Shown: positions 7,601 to 16,771 of the stretch, piece by piece
Layout of the letters: every line of letters begins with the position of its first letter
How positions within the stretch are numbered: position 1 is the stretch's first letter
NCBI RefSeq assembly: GCF_025566965.1
Contig: NZ_JAOQJL010000003.1
Location: 105,315-169,314 of the forward strand
DNA from: Blautia_A ammoniilytica
GTDB lineage: Bacteria > Bacillota > Clostridia > Lachnospirales > Lachnospiraceae
Reading direction: 5' to 3'
DNA length: 64,000 nucleotides
Notes under the pieces: model-generated
Told to the model about the DNA's origin: nothing
What the model saw: the letters and a program-made list of their open reading frames with translations, nothing else
The model's database searches: none
Translations under genes and position numbers: made by a program

Positions 7601-10017
7601 CAGCTTCTCAGCTGGATTCCAAGATCCTCAAGTCCGTTCAGGATCTTCTTCATTGCTGCAGAGATCTCACTTTCCTCAAGAGTCTTGTCATTGGCCCTAA
7701 ATACAAGAGAGTATGCCATGGACTTATACCCTGCTTGAATCTGGCTGCCCTCGTAAATATCAAACAGCTGATAGCTTTCCAGGATCTTTCCACCTCTCTG
7801 GATCAGTACATTCTCGATCTGGCCTGCCAGAACCTGATGAGGCACTACAAGACTTAAATCACGGGATACTGCCGGATATTTGGCAATGCCTGTATATTTG
7901 TGGTTAAATCCTGCAAATTCCAGAACACTTAAGATATCGATCACTGCAATATATGCTCTCTCTCCAATGCCATAGGCATCTGCTGTCAGTGGATGCACCT
8001 CACCCAGATATCCTACTTTCTTGCCTTCATAAAGCATATCTGCCTGACGTCCTGGATGAAGGTAAGGCTTTTTGTCTGCAGGATCGTACTCTACTCTTTT
8101 CTTCATGCCTGCTTTTTCAAAAAATTCCTCGCATACACCCTTCATATCGAAGAAGTCACCTTTGCCATACATTCCAAGCGTAAACAGTGTACGCTCATCT
8201 GGAAGCTCCGTAAGAGGAAGTGATTTGGGAAGATAAACATTTCCCAGCTCATACAGTCTTACATCTTTATTTCGCCGGTTATAGTTGGTAGCCAGTGAAG
8301 ACAGCATACCGTTTAAGGTGCTGGTACGCATAATGCTGTAATCCTCGCCCAGCGGATTACTGATGGTAATGGCGCTGCGAAGCATATGATCTTCTGGCAG
8401 GCGCAATTTATCAAATACCTTAGGACTTTCAAAGGAATATGTCATTCCCTCTGAGAATCCACAGTACTCTGCAATATCCCTTGCAAGGTTCTCAATGCGA
8501 AGCTTGAATGGAAGTCTTCCTGTAGTAGCTTCTCCGGTAGGGAGTGTAGTAGGGATCTTGTCATATCCAAAAAATCTTGCAACCTCCTCAGCCACATCTG
8601 CCATGCAGTGGATATCCTGACGGAAAGTAGGTGCTACAATCTCACCGGAAGCTTCATCATAGGTCAGTTCCACTTTTGCCAGATAGCCAAGCATTTCCTC
8701 TTTCGTAAGGCTGGTGCCCAGAAGTGCATTAATACGGTCAGGCTCAAATTTAACTCTGGAAGGAAGACGTACTTCATTACATACATCTACCATGCCGCCT
8801 ACAACCTCTCCTGCTCCCAGTTCTTCCATCAGCTGACATGCACGGTCGATAGCTGCCTGAGCATTGTTTGGATCCAGGCCTTTCTCGAATTTACCGGAAG
8901 CATCTGTGCGAAGTCCGATCTTCTTAGAGGACAGACGGATATTTGTTCCGTTAAAGCATGCTGCCTCAAAAAGAACAGTGTGAACATTGTCTGTGATCAT
9001 GGAATTTTCGCCGCCCATGATACCTGCAATGCCAACAGGCTTTTTGCCGCCACAGATCATCAGAACAGAATCATCCATGGTACGCTCTTGTCCATCCAAA
9101 GTAACAAACTTTTCGTCTTTTGCAGCTCTGCGTACAACGATCTCCCTGCCTTCAATGTGCTCAAGATCGTAAGCATGCATTGGCTGTCCATATTCTTCCA
9201 TTACATAATTTGTAATATCTACCAGATTATTGATAGGACGGATTCCATTGGAAGCAAGACATCTCTGCATCCACTTTGGTGAAGGTCCGATCTTAACATT
9301 TTTTACCACTCTTGCACAGTATCTGGTACAAAGATCCGGATCCTGTACCGTTACTTTTACATAATCAGAAGCTTTTTCATCATTCCCTGTAGCCTTCACT
9401 TCCGGAGGGCAGAATTTCTTATCAAAGGTAGCTGCTGCTTCTCTTGCAATCCCCAGTACTCCATAACAGTCTACACGGTTAGATGTGATCTCATATTCAA
9501 AAACCACATCATCAAGGCCAAGAGCTTTGATGGCACTTTCCCCTACTTTTGCATCTTCAGGGAAAATATAGATACCATATTCCGGTGCTTCCGGATACAT
9601 CTCACGGCTGCTGCCCAGTTCCTCGATAGAGCACATCATACCATAGGACTCTACCCCGCGAAGCTTGCCTTTTTTGATCTTAATACCACCAGGCGTCATC
9701 TTTCCATCATGACCTCCGGCCACTCTTCCTCCGTCCAATACAACCGGAACCTTGTCCCCTTCTTTTACATTAGGGGCACCGGTAACGATCTGTATGGTTT
9801 CATTACCAATATTCACCTGGCAGATGATCAGTTTATCTGCATCCGGGTGTCTGTCAATCTTTGTGATCTGTCCGATCACGATCTTATCCAAGTCAGCATC
9901 CAGCTCTTCAAAGCCTTCTACCTTTGTTCCTGAAAGAGTCATTGCATCTGTATATTCCTGTGCTGTCACATCCAGATCCGGCACATACATTTTTATCCAG
10001 GATAATGAAGTATTCAT
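7600..10017 (-). CDS. pheT: Phenylalanine-tRNA ligase beta subunit
   Basis: 805 residues, full length. An N-terminal EMAP/tRNA-binding domain (about 40-150, with GQITKIDRHPDADKL) is followed by B3/B4 editing, B5 and core domains, and a C-terminal FDX-ACB anticodon-binding domain (KYPAVSRDLSLVVP). With PheS it forms the alpha2-beta2 enzyme that charges tRNA-Phe and clears mischarged Tyr. The start follows CGGAGGT. It lies 36 bp after pheS and overlaps the phosphatase gene, all under the Phe T-box. Confidence 0.97.
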   Translation of the reverse strand: MNTSLSWIKMYVPDLDVTAQEYTDAMTLSGTKVEGFEELDADLDKIVIGQITKIDRHPDADKLIICQVNIGNETIQIVTGAPNVKEGDKVPVVLDGGRVAGGHDGKMTPGGIKIKKGKLRGVESYGMMCSIEELGSSREMYPEAPEYGIYIFPEDAKVGESAIKALGLDDVVFEYEITSNRVDCYGVLGIAREAAATFDKKFCPPEVKATGNDEKASDYVKVTVQDPDLCTRYCARVVKNVKIGPSPKWMQRCLASNGIRPINNLVDITNYVMEEYGQPMHAYDLEHIEGREIVVRRAAKDEKFVTLDGQERTMDDSVLMICGGKKPVGIAGIMGGENSMITDNVHTVLFEAACFNGTNIRLSSKKIGLRTDASGKFEKGLDPNNAQAAIDRACQLMEELGAGEVVGGMVDVCNEVRLPSRVKFEPDRINALLGTSLTKEEMLGYLAKVELTYDEASGEIVAPTFRQDIHCMADVAEEVARFFGYDKIPTTLPTGEATTGRLPFKLRIENLARDIAEYCGFSEGMTYSFESPKVFDKLRLPEDHMLRSAITISNPLGEDYSIMRTSTLNGMLSSLATNYNRRNKDVRLYELGNVYLPKSLPLTELPDERTLFTLGMYGKGDFFDMKGVCEEFFEKAGMKKRVEYDPADKKPYLHPGRQADMLYEGKKVGYLGEVHPLTADAYGIGERAYIAVIDILSVLEFAGFNHKYTGIAKYPAVSRDLSLVVPHQVLAGQIENVLIQRGGKILESYQLFDIYEGSQIQAGYKSMAYSLVFRANDKTLEESEISAAMKKILNGLEDLGIQLRS

Positions 10018-10053
10018 CTGTATATTAACCTCCGTTTACTATGGTTTCCCTTT

Positions 10054-11079
10054 TTAGAACTGTTTTAAGAATCGGATATCATTCTCATACAGCAGACGCA
10101 TATCATCGATCTCATATTTCAGCAATGCAATACGTTCCAGACCTACCCCAAATGCAAAGCCTGTATATTCGTCCGGATCAATGCCACACATACGCAGCAC
10201 ATTTGGATGAACTGTACCGCAGCCAAGGATCTCTATCCAGCCAGATCCTTTGCAGAAACGGCAGCCCTTTCCTCCGCACTTAAAGCAGGAAACATCTACC
10301 TCTGCACTTGGCTCTGTAAACGGGAAATGATGAGGACGGAATTTTGTCTTAGTTTCCGGCCCAAAAAGCTCCTTGGCAAATTCCTCCAGTGTTCCCTTAA
10401 GGTCTGCAAAAGTAATATTCTTATCCACAACAAGACCTTCGATCTGATGGAAGGAGGGTGAATGTGTAGCATCTACTTCATCAGAACGGAATACCCTTCC
10501 AGGTGCAATCATACGGATGGGCAGTTTACCTTTCTCCATGGTACGTGCCTGTACCGGAGAGGTCTGGGATCTGAGCAGAATGGAGTCTGTAATAAAAAAT
10601 GTATCCTGTTCGTCTCTTGCCGGATGGTCTTCCGGGATATTCAGCTTTGTAAAGTTATAATCAGCATATTCCACTTCCGGGCCTTCTACTACCTCATAGC
10701 CCATTCCAATAAAGATACGCTCTACCTCTTCCAGGGCAATGGAATTAGGGTGACGATGTCCCAGCTTAGCTCTTTTTGCAGGAAGTGTCACATCGATCAC
10801 TTCTGCTTTCATTTTCTCTTCACGAACAGCTTCTTCCAGTTTCTGCTTAGACTCTTCCAGAAGAGCCTCGATCTTGCTTCTTGTTTCATTTACAAGCTGT
10901 CCTACCTTTGGACGTTCCTCCGGGCTTACATCCTTCATGCCCTTTAAAATTGCTGTCAATTCACCTTTTTTACCAAGATATGCCACTCTAACTTCATTTA
11001 ATTTGTCCAGGCCTTCTGAATCTTCGATTCTTTTCCTGGCATTCTCAGCCAGTTCCTGGAGTCTTTCTTTCATATCCAT
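10054..11079 (-). CDS. pheS: Phenylalanine-tRNA ligase alpha subunit
   Basis: 341 residues. An N-terminal coiled coil binds tRNA (about 1-90), then the class II catalytic core with motif 2 (MIAPGRVFRSDEVDATHSP) and motif 3 (GFAFGVGLERIALL). The segment CFKCGGKGCRFCKGSGW carries a four-Cys cluster seen in many bacterial PheS proteins. I place the start at ATG 11079, which follows AAAAAAGGAGATAAGTTT; an in-frame ATG at 11112 has no ribosome site. The leader is a T-box. Confidence 0.97.
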   Translation of the reverse strand: MDMKERLQELAENARKRIEDSEGLDKLNEVRVAYLGKKGELTAILKGMKDVSPEERPKVGQLVNETRSKIEALLEESKQKLEEAVREEKMKAEVIDVTLPAKRAKLGHRHPNSIALEEVERIFIGMGYEVVEGPEVEYADYNFTKLNIPEDHPARDEQDTFFITDSILLRSQTSPVQARTMEKGKLPIRMIAPGRVFRSDEVDATHSPSFHQIEGLVVDKNITFADLKGTLEEFAKELFGPETKTKFRPHHFPFTEPSAEVDVSCFKCGGKGCRFCKGSGWIEILGCGTVHPNVLRMCGIDPDEYTGFAFGVGLERIALLKYEIDDMRLLYENDIRFLKQF

Positions 11080-11124
11080 AAACTTATCTCCTTTTTTGGT
11101 TTTTAAGCACATATGAGAAACTTC

Positions 11125-11158
11125 TATGTAATAAGAACATTACGGAATTTATTACATA
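11125..11158. repeat. Dispersed hairpin repeat, copy 1 (between T-box terminator and pheS)
   Basis: Perfect outer arms TATGTAATAA / TTATTACATA enclose GAACATTACGGAATT. It directly abuts the T-tract of the Phe T-box terminator. It is the most diverged of four related hairpins in the window (others at 31482, 41791 and 60220). Confidence 0.6.
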
Positions 11159-11480
11159 AAAAAGCCCCATCCCCAAAGGGACGGAGCATACTTCCGCGGT
11201 ACCACCCTGATTCCTGTTATAAACAGGCTCTCTGATCTGTTTAACGCACAGCTTACGTCACTTCCTACTGCCTGATCAACTAACCTCCAGTACCATCCTC
11301 AGACTGGGTCTTATCATGACGACCAGTATACTTCAGAAATGCGGCTCCAGTGGGAAACTGAGAAACAATCTGAACTTAAGGGGGCTTACAGCCGGTGGCT
11401 CCCTCTCTCTGTAAGAAAATCATTTCCTGAAACACTTTCTACGCCTTTTCATGTTACTGTCCACAGCAACTTTTCATCAT
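11157..11480 (-). promoter_or_regulatory. T-box leader (Phe) of pheS-pheT
   Basis: The T-box sequence AGGGTGGTACCGCGG is at about 11192-11207 on the minus strand. It is followed by a terminator with arms GCTCCGTCCC / GGGATGGGGC and TTTTTT. Upstream is a long Stem I region with an AG-bulge-like GGGAGCCACC. The probable specifier is TTC (Phe) in GCATTTCTGAAG, matching the downstream phenylalanyl-tRNA synthetase. Uncharged tRNA-Phe should stabilise the antiterminator and allow pheST transcription. Confidence 0.93.
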
Positions 11481-11485
11481 TTCTT

Positions 11486-11514
11486 ACTATGCCACACCAC
11501 TTCTCATCTGTCAA
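11486..11514 (-). promoter_or_regulatory. Promoter of the pheST T-box transcript
   Basis: TTGACA (11509-11514) and CATAGT (11486-11491) with a 17-bp spacer on the minus strand; the -35 box overlaps the stop codon of the upstream YihY gene. Confidence 0.75.
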
Positions 11515-12473
11515 GAGGGATCTTTCTCTTTCTCTATATCAACAACCATCTCTTCTTGTCCTGCATCAGAAGAAGCTTTCTCTTTTCCATCATCATTTTC
11601 TGCTTTTTCTCTGTTAAGCATCTCCCGCATGGATGCCTGTGCCATCCTGAACTGCTTTTCAAAGTAAGCATTGATCTCTGCGCCACACAGTACAAGATAC
11701 ATACAGCTATACAGCCAAAGCATCAGCATGATCAATGCTGTCAGGCTTCCATACATATTGCTTATATTAGGAAAAATTTCAAAATACAAAGAAAAGAAAA
11801 ATGAAAAAACAGACCATCCTACAGCGATCATAAGTGCTCCCGGCGCCTGGCTTTTCATGGTTGCCCGCCTGTTTGGAAGGACTTTATAAAGAAACAGAAA
11901 CACAAGAAAAAGCACGCCAAAAACCAGAAGAGTCCTTGCCCCGATAATACTGCCGATCAGCTTTCCAAGTACTGGTATATATTTTGAAGATGCTGCCTGA
12001 ATCTTATTGCCAAGTACAAGAAGCAGCAAAGAAACGATCAGCGCCACTCCGAAAAGCAAAGTATAAAGAACTGCATAAATCCTGTTCAGCAGCCAGTTAC
12101 GTGTCTCCTTCACATGATAGATGGTATTCAATCCATTGGTAAGGGACTGCATGGCTTTTCCTGCGGACCATAAAGCCAGAAGTGCGGAAATCGGCACAAC
12201 TGCAATGCTTCGATTATATACCTCTGCTACGATCAAAAGCACGAAATTCTGAAGACTGTCCGGCATAAATCCACGGATTGCATCACTGACCACATTGTAA
12301 GTCAATGGTGTATATTGTATCAAAGTTGTTAAAAAAAGCAGAAAGGGAATAAAGGACATAATCATAAAGTAAGCCGCCTGTGCAGCATAGGCTCCCACAT
12401 GATCCCCATTGATCCGCTCCACAAACCCTAAAAGCAGCTTGGGAATATTCTGTTTTTCCTTTTTCTCATCCAT
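11511..12473 (-). CDS. YihY/BrkB family membrane protein
   Basis: 320 residues with about six membrane segments. The family pattern is clear (AAQAAYFMIMSFIPFLLFL near the start, VPISALLALWSAGKAMQSLTNGLN in the middle, GSLTALIMLMLWLYSCMYLVLCGAEIN near the end). YihY/BrkB proteins were once called RNase BN; that assignment has been withdrawn and the function is unknown, possibly transport. The C-terminal 50 residues are highly charged and cytosolic. The start follows CAGGAGCAGAGGT. It is a separate unit upstream of the pheST leader. Confidence 0.88.
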   Translation of the reverse strand: MDEKKEKQNIPKLLLGFVERINGDHVGAYAAQAAYFMIMSFIPFLLFLTTLIQYTPLTYNVVSDAIRGFMPDSLQNFVLLIVAEVYNRSIAVVPISALLALWSAGKAMQSLTNGLNTIYHVKETRNWLLNRIYAVLYTLLFGVALIVSLLLLVLGNKIQAASSKYIPVLGKLIGSIIGARTLLVFGVLFLVFLFLYKVLPNRRATMKSQAPGALMIAVGWSVFSFFFSLYFEIFPNISNMYGSLTALIMLMLWLYSCMYLVLCGAEINAYFEKQFRMAQASMREMLNREKAENDDGKEKASSDAGQEEMVVDIEKEKDPS

Positions 12474-12537
12474 ACCTCTGCTCCTGAAAATTTTCTTGTA
12501 TCATATCATGAATTAATTATTCTGACAAGAGAACAGC

Positions 12538-13818
12538 CTATCGGCTGGTAATCTGAATGTCATTAAAAAAATATTCCAGGATCTCCCTCCAGGTATAGCC
12601 TTCTGCTGCCATCTGATCTGCCCCGCACTGGCTCATTCCAACTCCATGTCCATATCCCTTTCCCTGGATGCATACTACACTGCCAGCCTTCTGTTCCATG
12701 GTAAAATAGGCACTTGGCAGTAAATCACCGCCAACTGTTGTGCTGCCATCCTGCTCGGTAATCTGGCAGCCGGCCGTCGTGAGGAAACTTCGCACATCAT
12801 ATTCCCCTTCTACAAGAAAGCTTCCAAGATCTGTATTTACAGTTAATTCTGTAACTGCACCGCTTTCACTTTTCTTTGTGACAAGCAGACCCTGCAGCTT
12901 TCCCTTGTTGTACATGGCTGTACTGTCTTCAAGCTTTTCCCAGGGAATATCCACTTTCCAGCTGCCCCAGGGCTGATCCTGATCAAACCTGCAAGCAACG
13001 CTTTTCAGAAACGGAGCAGCACTGTCGGCTCCCCAGATCTGATCTGTACTGGTTGTCCCTGCAGAGGTTGAAAAATAATATGCCTGGATCAGTTCTCCAT
13101 TGTGTGTCATGACCTGCCCTTTTGTACATGCCACTGCCTCGTCCGTGATTTCTGCCTGTGCCTGATTCTGATAAACCTGAAAATTCACACTGTCATCTAC
13201 ATCCGCTCCATATTTCTCCAGGCAGCCATCTTCTATTTGTTTCCAAGCATAAGTTCTGGCACAGACTGCCTGAGCCTTCAGAGCCTCCTGATGATAGGAA
13301 GAAGGCATTTCACTTGGCACCACCCCCTCCAGATAAGTTTCCAGCGGCAGCTCATTGATCAGATACAATGCTTCCTGATTTTCGGTCTTCTTGATCTTCA
13401 ACGCCCCCTTGTAGGTAGGATTCCCATAATTTCTCTGTATGGATGTGACAGTGATCCCTTCATCTCCTCCATCCAGCGTTATGATTCCCCCTGGTTTTTT
13501 CAGGTCTTTTGCTGTATAGGATACCGCTTTCCCCTGGATCAGTACAGATACTTTAGTATGCTGGTAGGTATCATATCCAGAATCCATAAGCAATACCCGG
13601 ATCTTTGGCTCCATCTTTTTTGTTTTCCTGATTACAGACTGCTGTGTGACAGGGATCATTTTTTCCTTTGTGTTTGTCTTCATAGCTTCCTGTGCCTTGT
13701 CTTTCAGGCTTTGATCTTTCATATGGATCAAAAGTGCTTCGCCTGCAAGCATCAGACAGGCAAGAAAAGAAACTGCAAACATGATCTTTTTGTATGTTTT
13801 TCCTGATATTTTATGCAT
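12538..13818 (-). CDS. spoIID: SpoIID/LytB domain protein (sporulation peptidoglycan hydrolase)
   Basis: 426 residues: one N-terminal membrane helix (about 12-31), a linker, then the SpoIID domain with LPLETYLEGVVPSEMP, EALKAQAVCARTYA and AYYFSTSAGTTSTDQIWG, ending in GKGYGHGVGMSQCGA. SpoIID is a lytic transglycosylase that thins peptidoglycan during engulfment of the forespore; paralogues of other function exist, so the sporulation role is inferred. Its ribosome site (GAGGAG) lies inside the 3' arm of the terminator hairpin that follows galM, eight bases before the ATG. Confidence 0.85.
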   Translation of the reverse strand: MHKISGKTYKKIMFAVSFLACLMLAGEALLIHMKDQSLKDKAQEAMKTNTKEKMIPVTQQSVIRKTKKMEPKIRVLLMDSGYDTYQHTKVSVLIQGKAVSYTAKDLKKPGGIITLDGGDEGITVTSIQRNYGNPTYKGALKIKKTENQEALYLINELPLETYLEGVVPSEMPSSYHQEALKAQAVCARTYAWKQIEDGCLEKYGADVDDSVNFQVYQNQAQAEITDEAVACTKGQVMTHNGELIQAYYFSTSAGTTSTDQIWGADSAAPFLKSVACRFDQDQPWGSWKVDIPWEKLEDSTAMYNKGKLQGLLVTKKSESGAVTELTVNTDLGSFLVEGEYDVRSFLTTAGCQITEQDGSTTVGGDLLPSAYFTMEQKAGSVVCIQGKGYGHGVGMSQCGADQMAAEGYTWREILEYFFNDIQITSR

Positions 13819-13859
13819 AAAAAAGGCTCCTCATATACCTAGTATATGAAAGAGCCTTA
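13817..13859 (-). terminator. Hairpin ending galM and holding the spoIID ribosome site
   Basis: Arms AAGGCTCTTTCATATA and GTATATGAGGAGCCTT, with a CTAG-centred loop, followed by TTTTTT on the minus strand. The GAGGAG in the 3' arm is the only Shine-Dalgarno for spoIID, whose ATG follows the T-run. Confidence 0.85.
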
Positions 13860-13888
13860 GAAAATAGAATGTGTCATGCACACTTAAA

Positions 13889-14947
13889 TCATTTCACACG
13901 GAAAGCAAAAGTAGTTACAGAGGAATATAACTGCCCTTCCTCCAAGATGGGAGAATGGAAATTCTCTACATTTACAGCATTTGGTTCTACCTGCGTTTCC
14001 AGACAGAAACCATTCCTCTTGGTATATGTATGACCACTTTTGCCCTTGATCGGCGGCTGGATAAAGTTGCCTGCATAGAACTGAACACATGGACAGTCAG
14101 AAGCCACATCCATCACAATACCGCTTTCCTGGCAATAAGCGCTGGCAATCAGGCGGCAGTTCCCTTTGGCATAATTGTCTGTCACATAATTGTGGTCATA
14201 TCCACCGGTGAAGTGAAGCTGCTCAAAGTCCGCTTCAATGTCCTGTCCGATCCTCTTAGGATGATTAAAATCCATAGGAGTACCCTCTACAGGAGCGTAT
14301 TCACCTGTAGGAATCGACTCCCGATCTACAGGCGTATAGAATTTGCTGTGGATGGTAAGAAACTGATCCAGCACATCTCCACTGCCTTCTCCGCCAAGAT
14401 TGAAATAGGAATGATTGGTCATATTAGCTACTGTATCTCTGTCACAGATCCCTGCATAATGGATACGCAGTTCATTCGCATCTGTAAACTCGTATTTTAC
14501 AGATACCTTAAATTCTCCTGGAAAACCATTCTCATTGTCCGGGCTGACCCTTGTAAAAGTAACCGACTGCTTCTCCTGGGAGATCTCTGTAGCCTTCCAC
14601 ATTTTCGTTTCAAACCCATCAGGACCGCTGTGCAGGTTATTTCCGTTCTCATTGGCAGCAAGTCTGATCTCCTTACCAAAAAGATTGAACTTCGCACCAC
14701 CGATACGGTTGCAGTTACGTCCTACCACAACACCGAAAAAAAACGGATTCTCCTCATACTGCTTCACATTATCAAAACCAAGAACAACATCTGTAAGCAC
14801 ACCCTCCCTGTCAGGCACGCATACTTTTACCAGAACTGCTCCCAGCTCTGTGACCTCCACATAAGCCCCGGATGAATTCTCAAGATGATAGATCAGCACA
14901 TCCTGGCCTGTTGAAAGTTCTCCGAATTTTCGTTCTGTTACACCCAT
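13889..14947 (-). CDS. galM: Aldose 1-epimerase (mutarotase)
   Basis: 352 residues, standard for GalM, which interconverts alpha and beta anomers of galactose and glucose. Motifs: GRNCNRIGGAKF, NLHSGPDGF (substrate His region), TNHSYFNLGG (catalytic His) and CVQFYAGNF. The start follows GGGAGGAAAGAAG. Only about 25 bases separate it from the T-run of the upstream 6S RNA terminator, so it appears to lack its own promoter and may depend on read-through from the 6S RNA gene. Confidence 0.95.
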   Translation of the reverse strand: MGVTERKFGELSTGQDVLIYHLENSSGAYVEVTELGAVLVKVCVPDREGVLTDVVLGFDNVKQYEENPFFFGVVVGRNCNRIGGAKFNLFGKEIRLAANENGNNLHSGPDGFETKMWKATEISQEKQSVTFTRVSPDNENGFPGEFKVSVKYEFTDANELRIHYAGICDRDTVANMTNHSYFNLGGEGSGDVLDQFLTIHSKFYTPVDRESIPTGEYAPVEGTPMDFNHPKRIGQDIEADFEQLHFTGGYDHNYVTDNYAKGNCRLIASAYCQESGIVMDVASDCPCVQFYAGNFIQPPIKGKSGHTYTKRNGFCLETQVEPNAVNVENFHSPILEEGQLYSSVTTFAFRVK

Positions 14948-14972
14948 CTTCTTTCCTCCCGTGAATCATAAT

Positions 14973-15029
14973 AAAAAAAGAAGCCGCTGCACAGGCTCCA
15001 CTTACTGTGTATGCCCATCATGCAACGGC
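14973..15029 (-). terminator. Terminator of the 6S RNA transcript
   Basis: Arms GCCGTTGCA (15021-15029) and TGCAGCGGC (14983-14991, one G-U pair) close a loop of about 29 nt, followed by TTCTTTTTTTA on the minus strand. Confidence 0.75.
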
Positions 15030-15047
15030 CCTGTAATTTTCTGTTGG

Positions 15048-15222
15048 TCCCAGAATGCCGTTCCCTTCTTTTTGACGCCTAGCCTGCGGCCAGGTGGGTG
15101 TCCTCAACAGTCCTTCTGCCTACCACAGCGAGAGGTCTGACATCCAAACTGCGATCTTGGAGTCCCTTAATGTCAATGTAGGTTCAAAAATAAAAGGGTG
15201 CTCGCACATTCCAGGATACTGT
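15048..15222 (-). ncRNA. ssrS: 6S RNA (RNA polymerase-binding regulatory RNA)
   Basis: On the minus strand a region of about 175 nt is closed by the terminal stem TCCTGGAATG / CATTCTGGGA. Its interior has the layout of Firmicutes 6S RNA: ACCTACATTGA on the 5' side, then TCAGACCTCTCGCTGTGGTA and GGACACCCACCTGG. 6S RNA folds like an open promoter and binds the housekeeping RNA polymerase in stationary phase. The identification is from remembered family features and folding by eye, not a covariance search. A strong promoter lies just upstream and a terminator downstream. Confidence 0.82.
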
Positions 15223-15238
15223 TTTTTTCTAAAATTCA

Positions 15239-15267
15239 TTATACTCTAGTATATGCCCTTTTTCAAC
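15239..15267 (-). promoter_or_regulatory. Promoter of the 6S RNA gene
   Basis: TTGAAA and TATAAT separated by exactly 17 bp on the minus strand, with the expected start a few bases before the 6S terminal stem. Confidence 0.85.
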
Positions 15268-15327
15268 AGAAAATACAAGTATTTTTATGTTTTTTATGAC
15301 TTATTGCACAATTTACTGACAGATCGT

Positions 15328-16770
15328 TTAACTGATCCCATTTAATTTCTGGTACAGATCCTTTGCATAGGTGTCTGTCATCCCTGAAATAAAATCTGTT
15401 ACCAGAAGCAGCCGCAGATAAAGCTGATCTTCTTCGTTGGCAGTATGGCGTCTGTGCATAAGATAGATCTGCCTGTAATTCTCCGAAATCAGGGCAACCA
15501 TCTTCTGATCCATCATGGATTGAGGCTGATCTGTATCATAATGGATCACTGCAGGCACAAACAAATCCATAAGAAAATTCAGGATCGTCCAGGCAGAAAC
15601 CTCCATAGACAGGATCTGCTTTGAAAGAAAGGCTCTTCTGTAAGCTATATCACCAAGAAGCCGGATCACCCAGTCACCACAGGTGCCATAAAACAGATCC
15701 TTTTCATAAGTACCAGCCATGATCTGCTCATAATGGGAAACAAAGCCTGTGGCAGCACAGAAAAGAAGCTCGCTTTGCAGCCAGGAAAGGAAATTCTGAA
15801 CAGCATAAAGTTCAGGACTTACTACTCCCTTTGTCTTTCCTGCCTGATACTGGTCAGCCAGCACCTTTAAAGGATCCATATGTTCCCTGTCTGCATACTT
15901 TCCTTCCCTGGCAGCCTTTTTCTGGCCCTTTTCCAGTTCCTCTGCAAGGATAGGATAAGTAATAAAGCCTTTTTTAAATGCATCCTCAATATCAGCGGTA
16001 CGATAGGCTATATCATCGGCAGCTTCCAGAATAAAGGTAAGTGGATGCCGCACCCCAAGAGTACCCATGTCACCGGCGATCTGCTGATATAAAGACTGCT
16101 CCCCGTAAAAATAACCCATTTTCTTCCTGGAGATCCTATCCCCCTCCGGATCCATATCACATGATGAAACCGGATACTTGATCATAGTATCAAGAAGGGC
16201 ATAGGTAAGGTCCATGCCATTCTCATCAGAAAGGAAATGAAGCTTGGTCACCTGCCTGAGAGCCTGTGCATTTCCCTCAAAATAAAGGAAATCCTGAAGC
16301 ATCTGACTGGTAAGCACCTGCGTCAAAGGCTTACCTTTATAGAACAGACTTTCCAGCTTCCTGGCAAACCAATCCCGGATCGCTTCCTCCCCAAAATGTC
16401 CAAAGGGAGGATTTCCAATATCATGGATCAGGCCGGCACACTGAAGGATATCACAGATATCCCTTTGCATCTCTCTTGTGAAGCCAGCATCCAAGCCCTG
16501 GTTCATAATACATTCTCCAATATTCTGTCCCAGAGATCTGGCAAAGGAAGACACCTCTAAAGAATGGGTCAGCCTTGTGCGGATGAAATCACTTTTGTCC
16601 AGGGCAAACACCTGGGTTTTATCTTGAAGCCTTCGAAAAGAAGAACTTCCAATGATCCTGTGATAGTCCTTTTCAAATTCACTTCTCAGATCCCTTGAAT
16701 GAGCAGGCTGTGCCAGGTCACACATGGAGGTGCTGACTCTTTTTGTGGAAAGAAGCCGCTCCCATTTCAT
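15328..16770 (-). CDS. dgt: Deoxyguanosine triphosphate triphosphohydrolase (HD domain dNTPase)
   Basis: 480 residues. HD-domain signature: RTRLTHSLEV (His69) and AGLIHDIGNPPFGHFGE (His116-Asp117), with a further Asp in EAADDIAYRTADIEDA. The family hydrolyses dNTPs to deoxynucleoside and triphosphate, controlling dNTP pools; some members also limit phage. The start lies 1 bp after the thrC stop with only a weak ribosome site, so it is likely coupled to thrC. Dgt-like rather than SAMHD1-like by length and motif spacing. Confidence 0.9.
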   Translation of the reverse strand: MKWERLLSTKRVSTSMCDLAQPAHSRDLRSEFEKDYHRIIGSSSFRRLQDKTQVFALDKSDFIRTRLTHSLEVSSFARSLGQNIGECIMNQGLDAGFTREMQRDICDILQCAGLIHDIGNPPFGHFGEEAIRDWFARKLESLFYKGKPLTQVLTSQMLQDFLYFEGNAQALRQVTKLHFLSDENGMDLTYALLDTMIKYPVSSCDMDPEGDRISRKKMGYFYGEQSLYQQIAGDMGTLGVRHPLTFILEAADDIAYRTADIEDAFKKGFITYPILAEELEKGQKKAAREGKYADREHMDPLKVLADQYQAGKTKGVVSPELYAVQNFLSWLQSELLFCAATGFVSHYEQIMAGTYEKDLFYGTCGDWVIRLLGDIAYRRAFLSKQILSMEVSAWTILNFLMDLFVPAVIHYDTDQPQSMMDQKMVALISENYRQIYLMHRRHTANEEDQLYLRLLLVTDFISGMTDTYAKDLYQKLNGIS

Positions 16771-16771
16771 C

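Noticed and set aside
8608..9282. 224-codon plus-strand frame inside pheT
   Set aside because: Shadow of pheT; no start signal and no domain.
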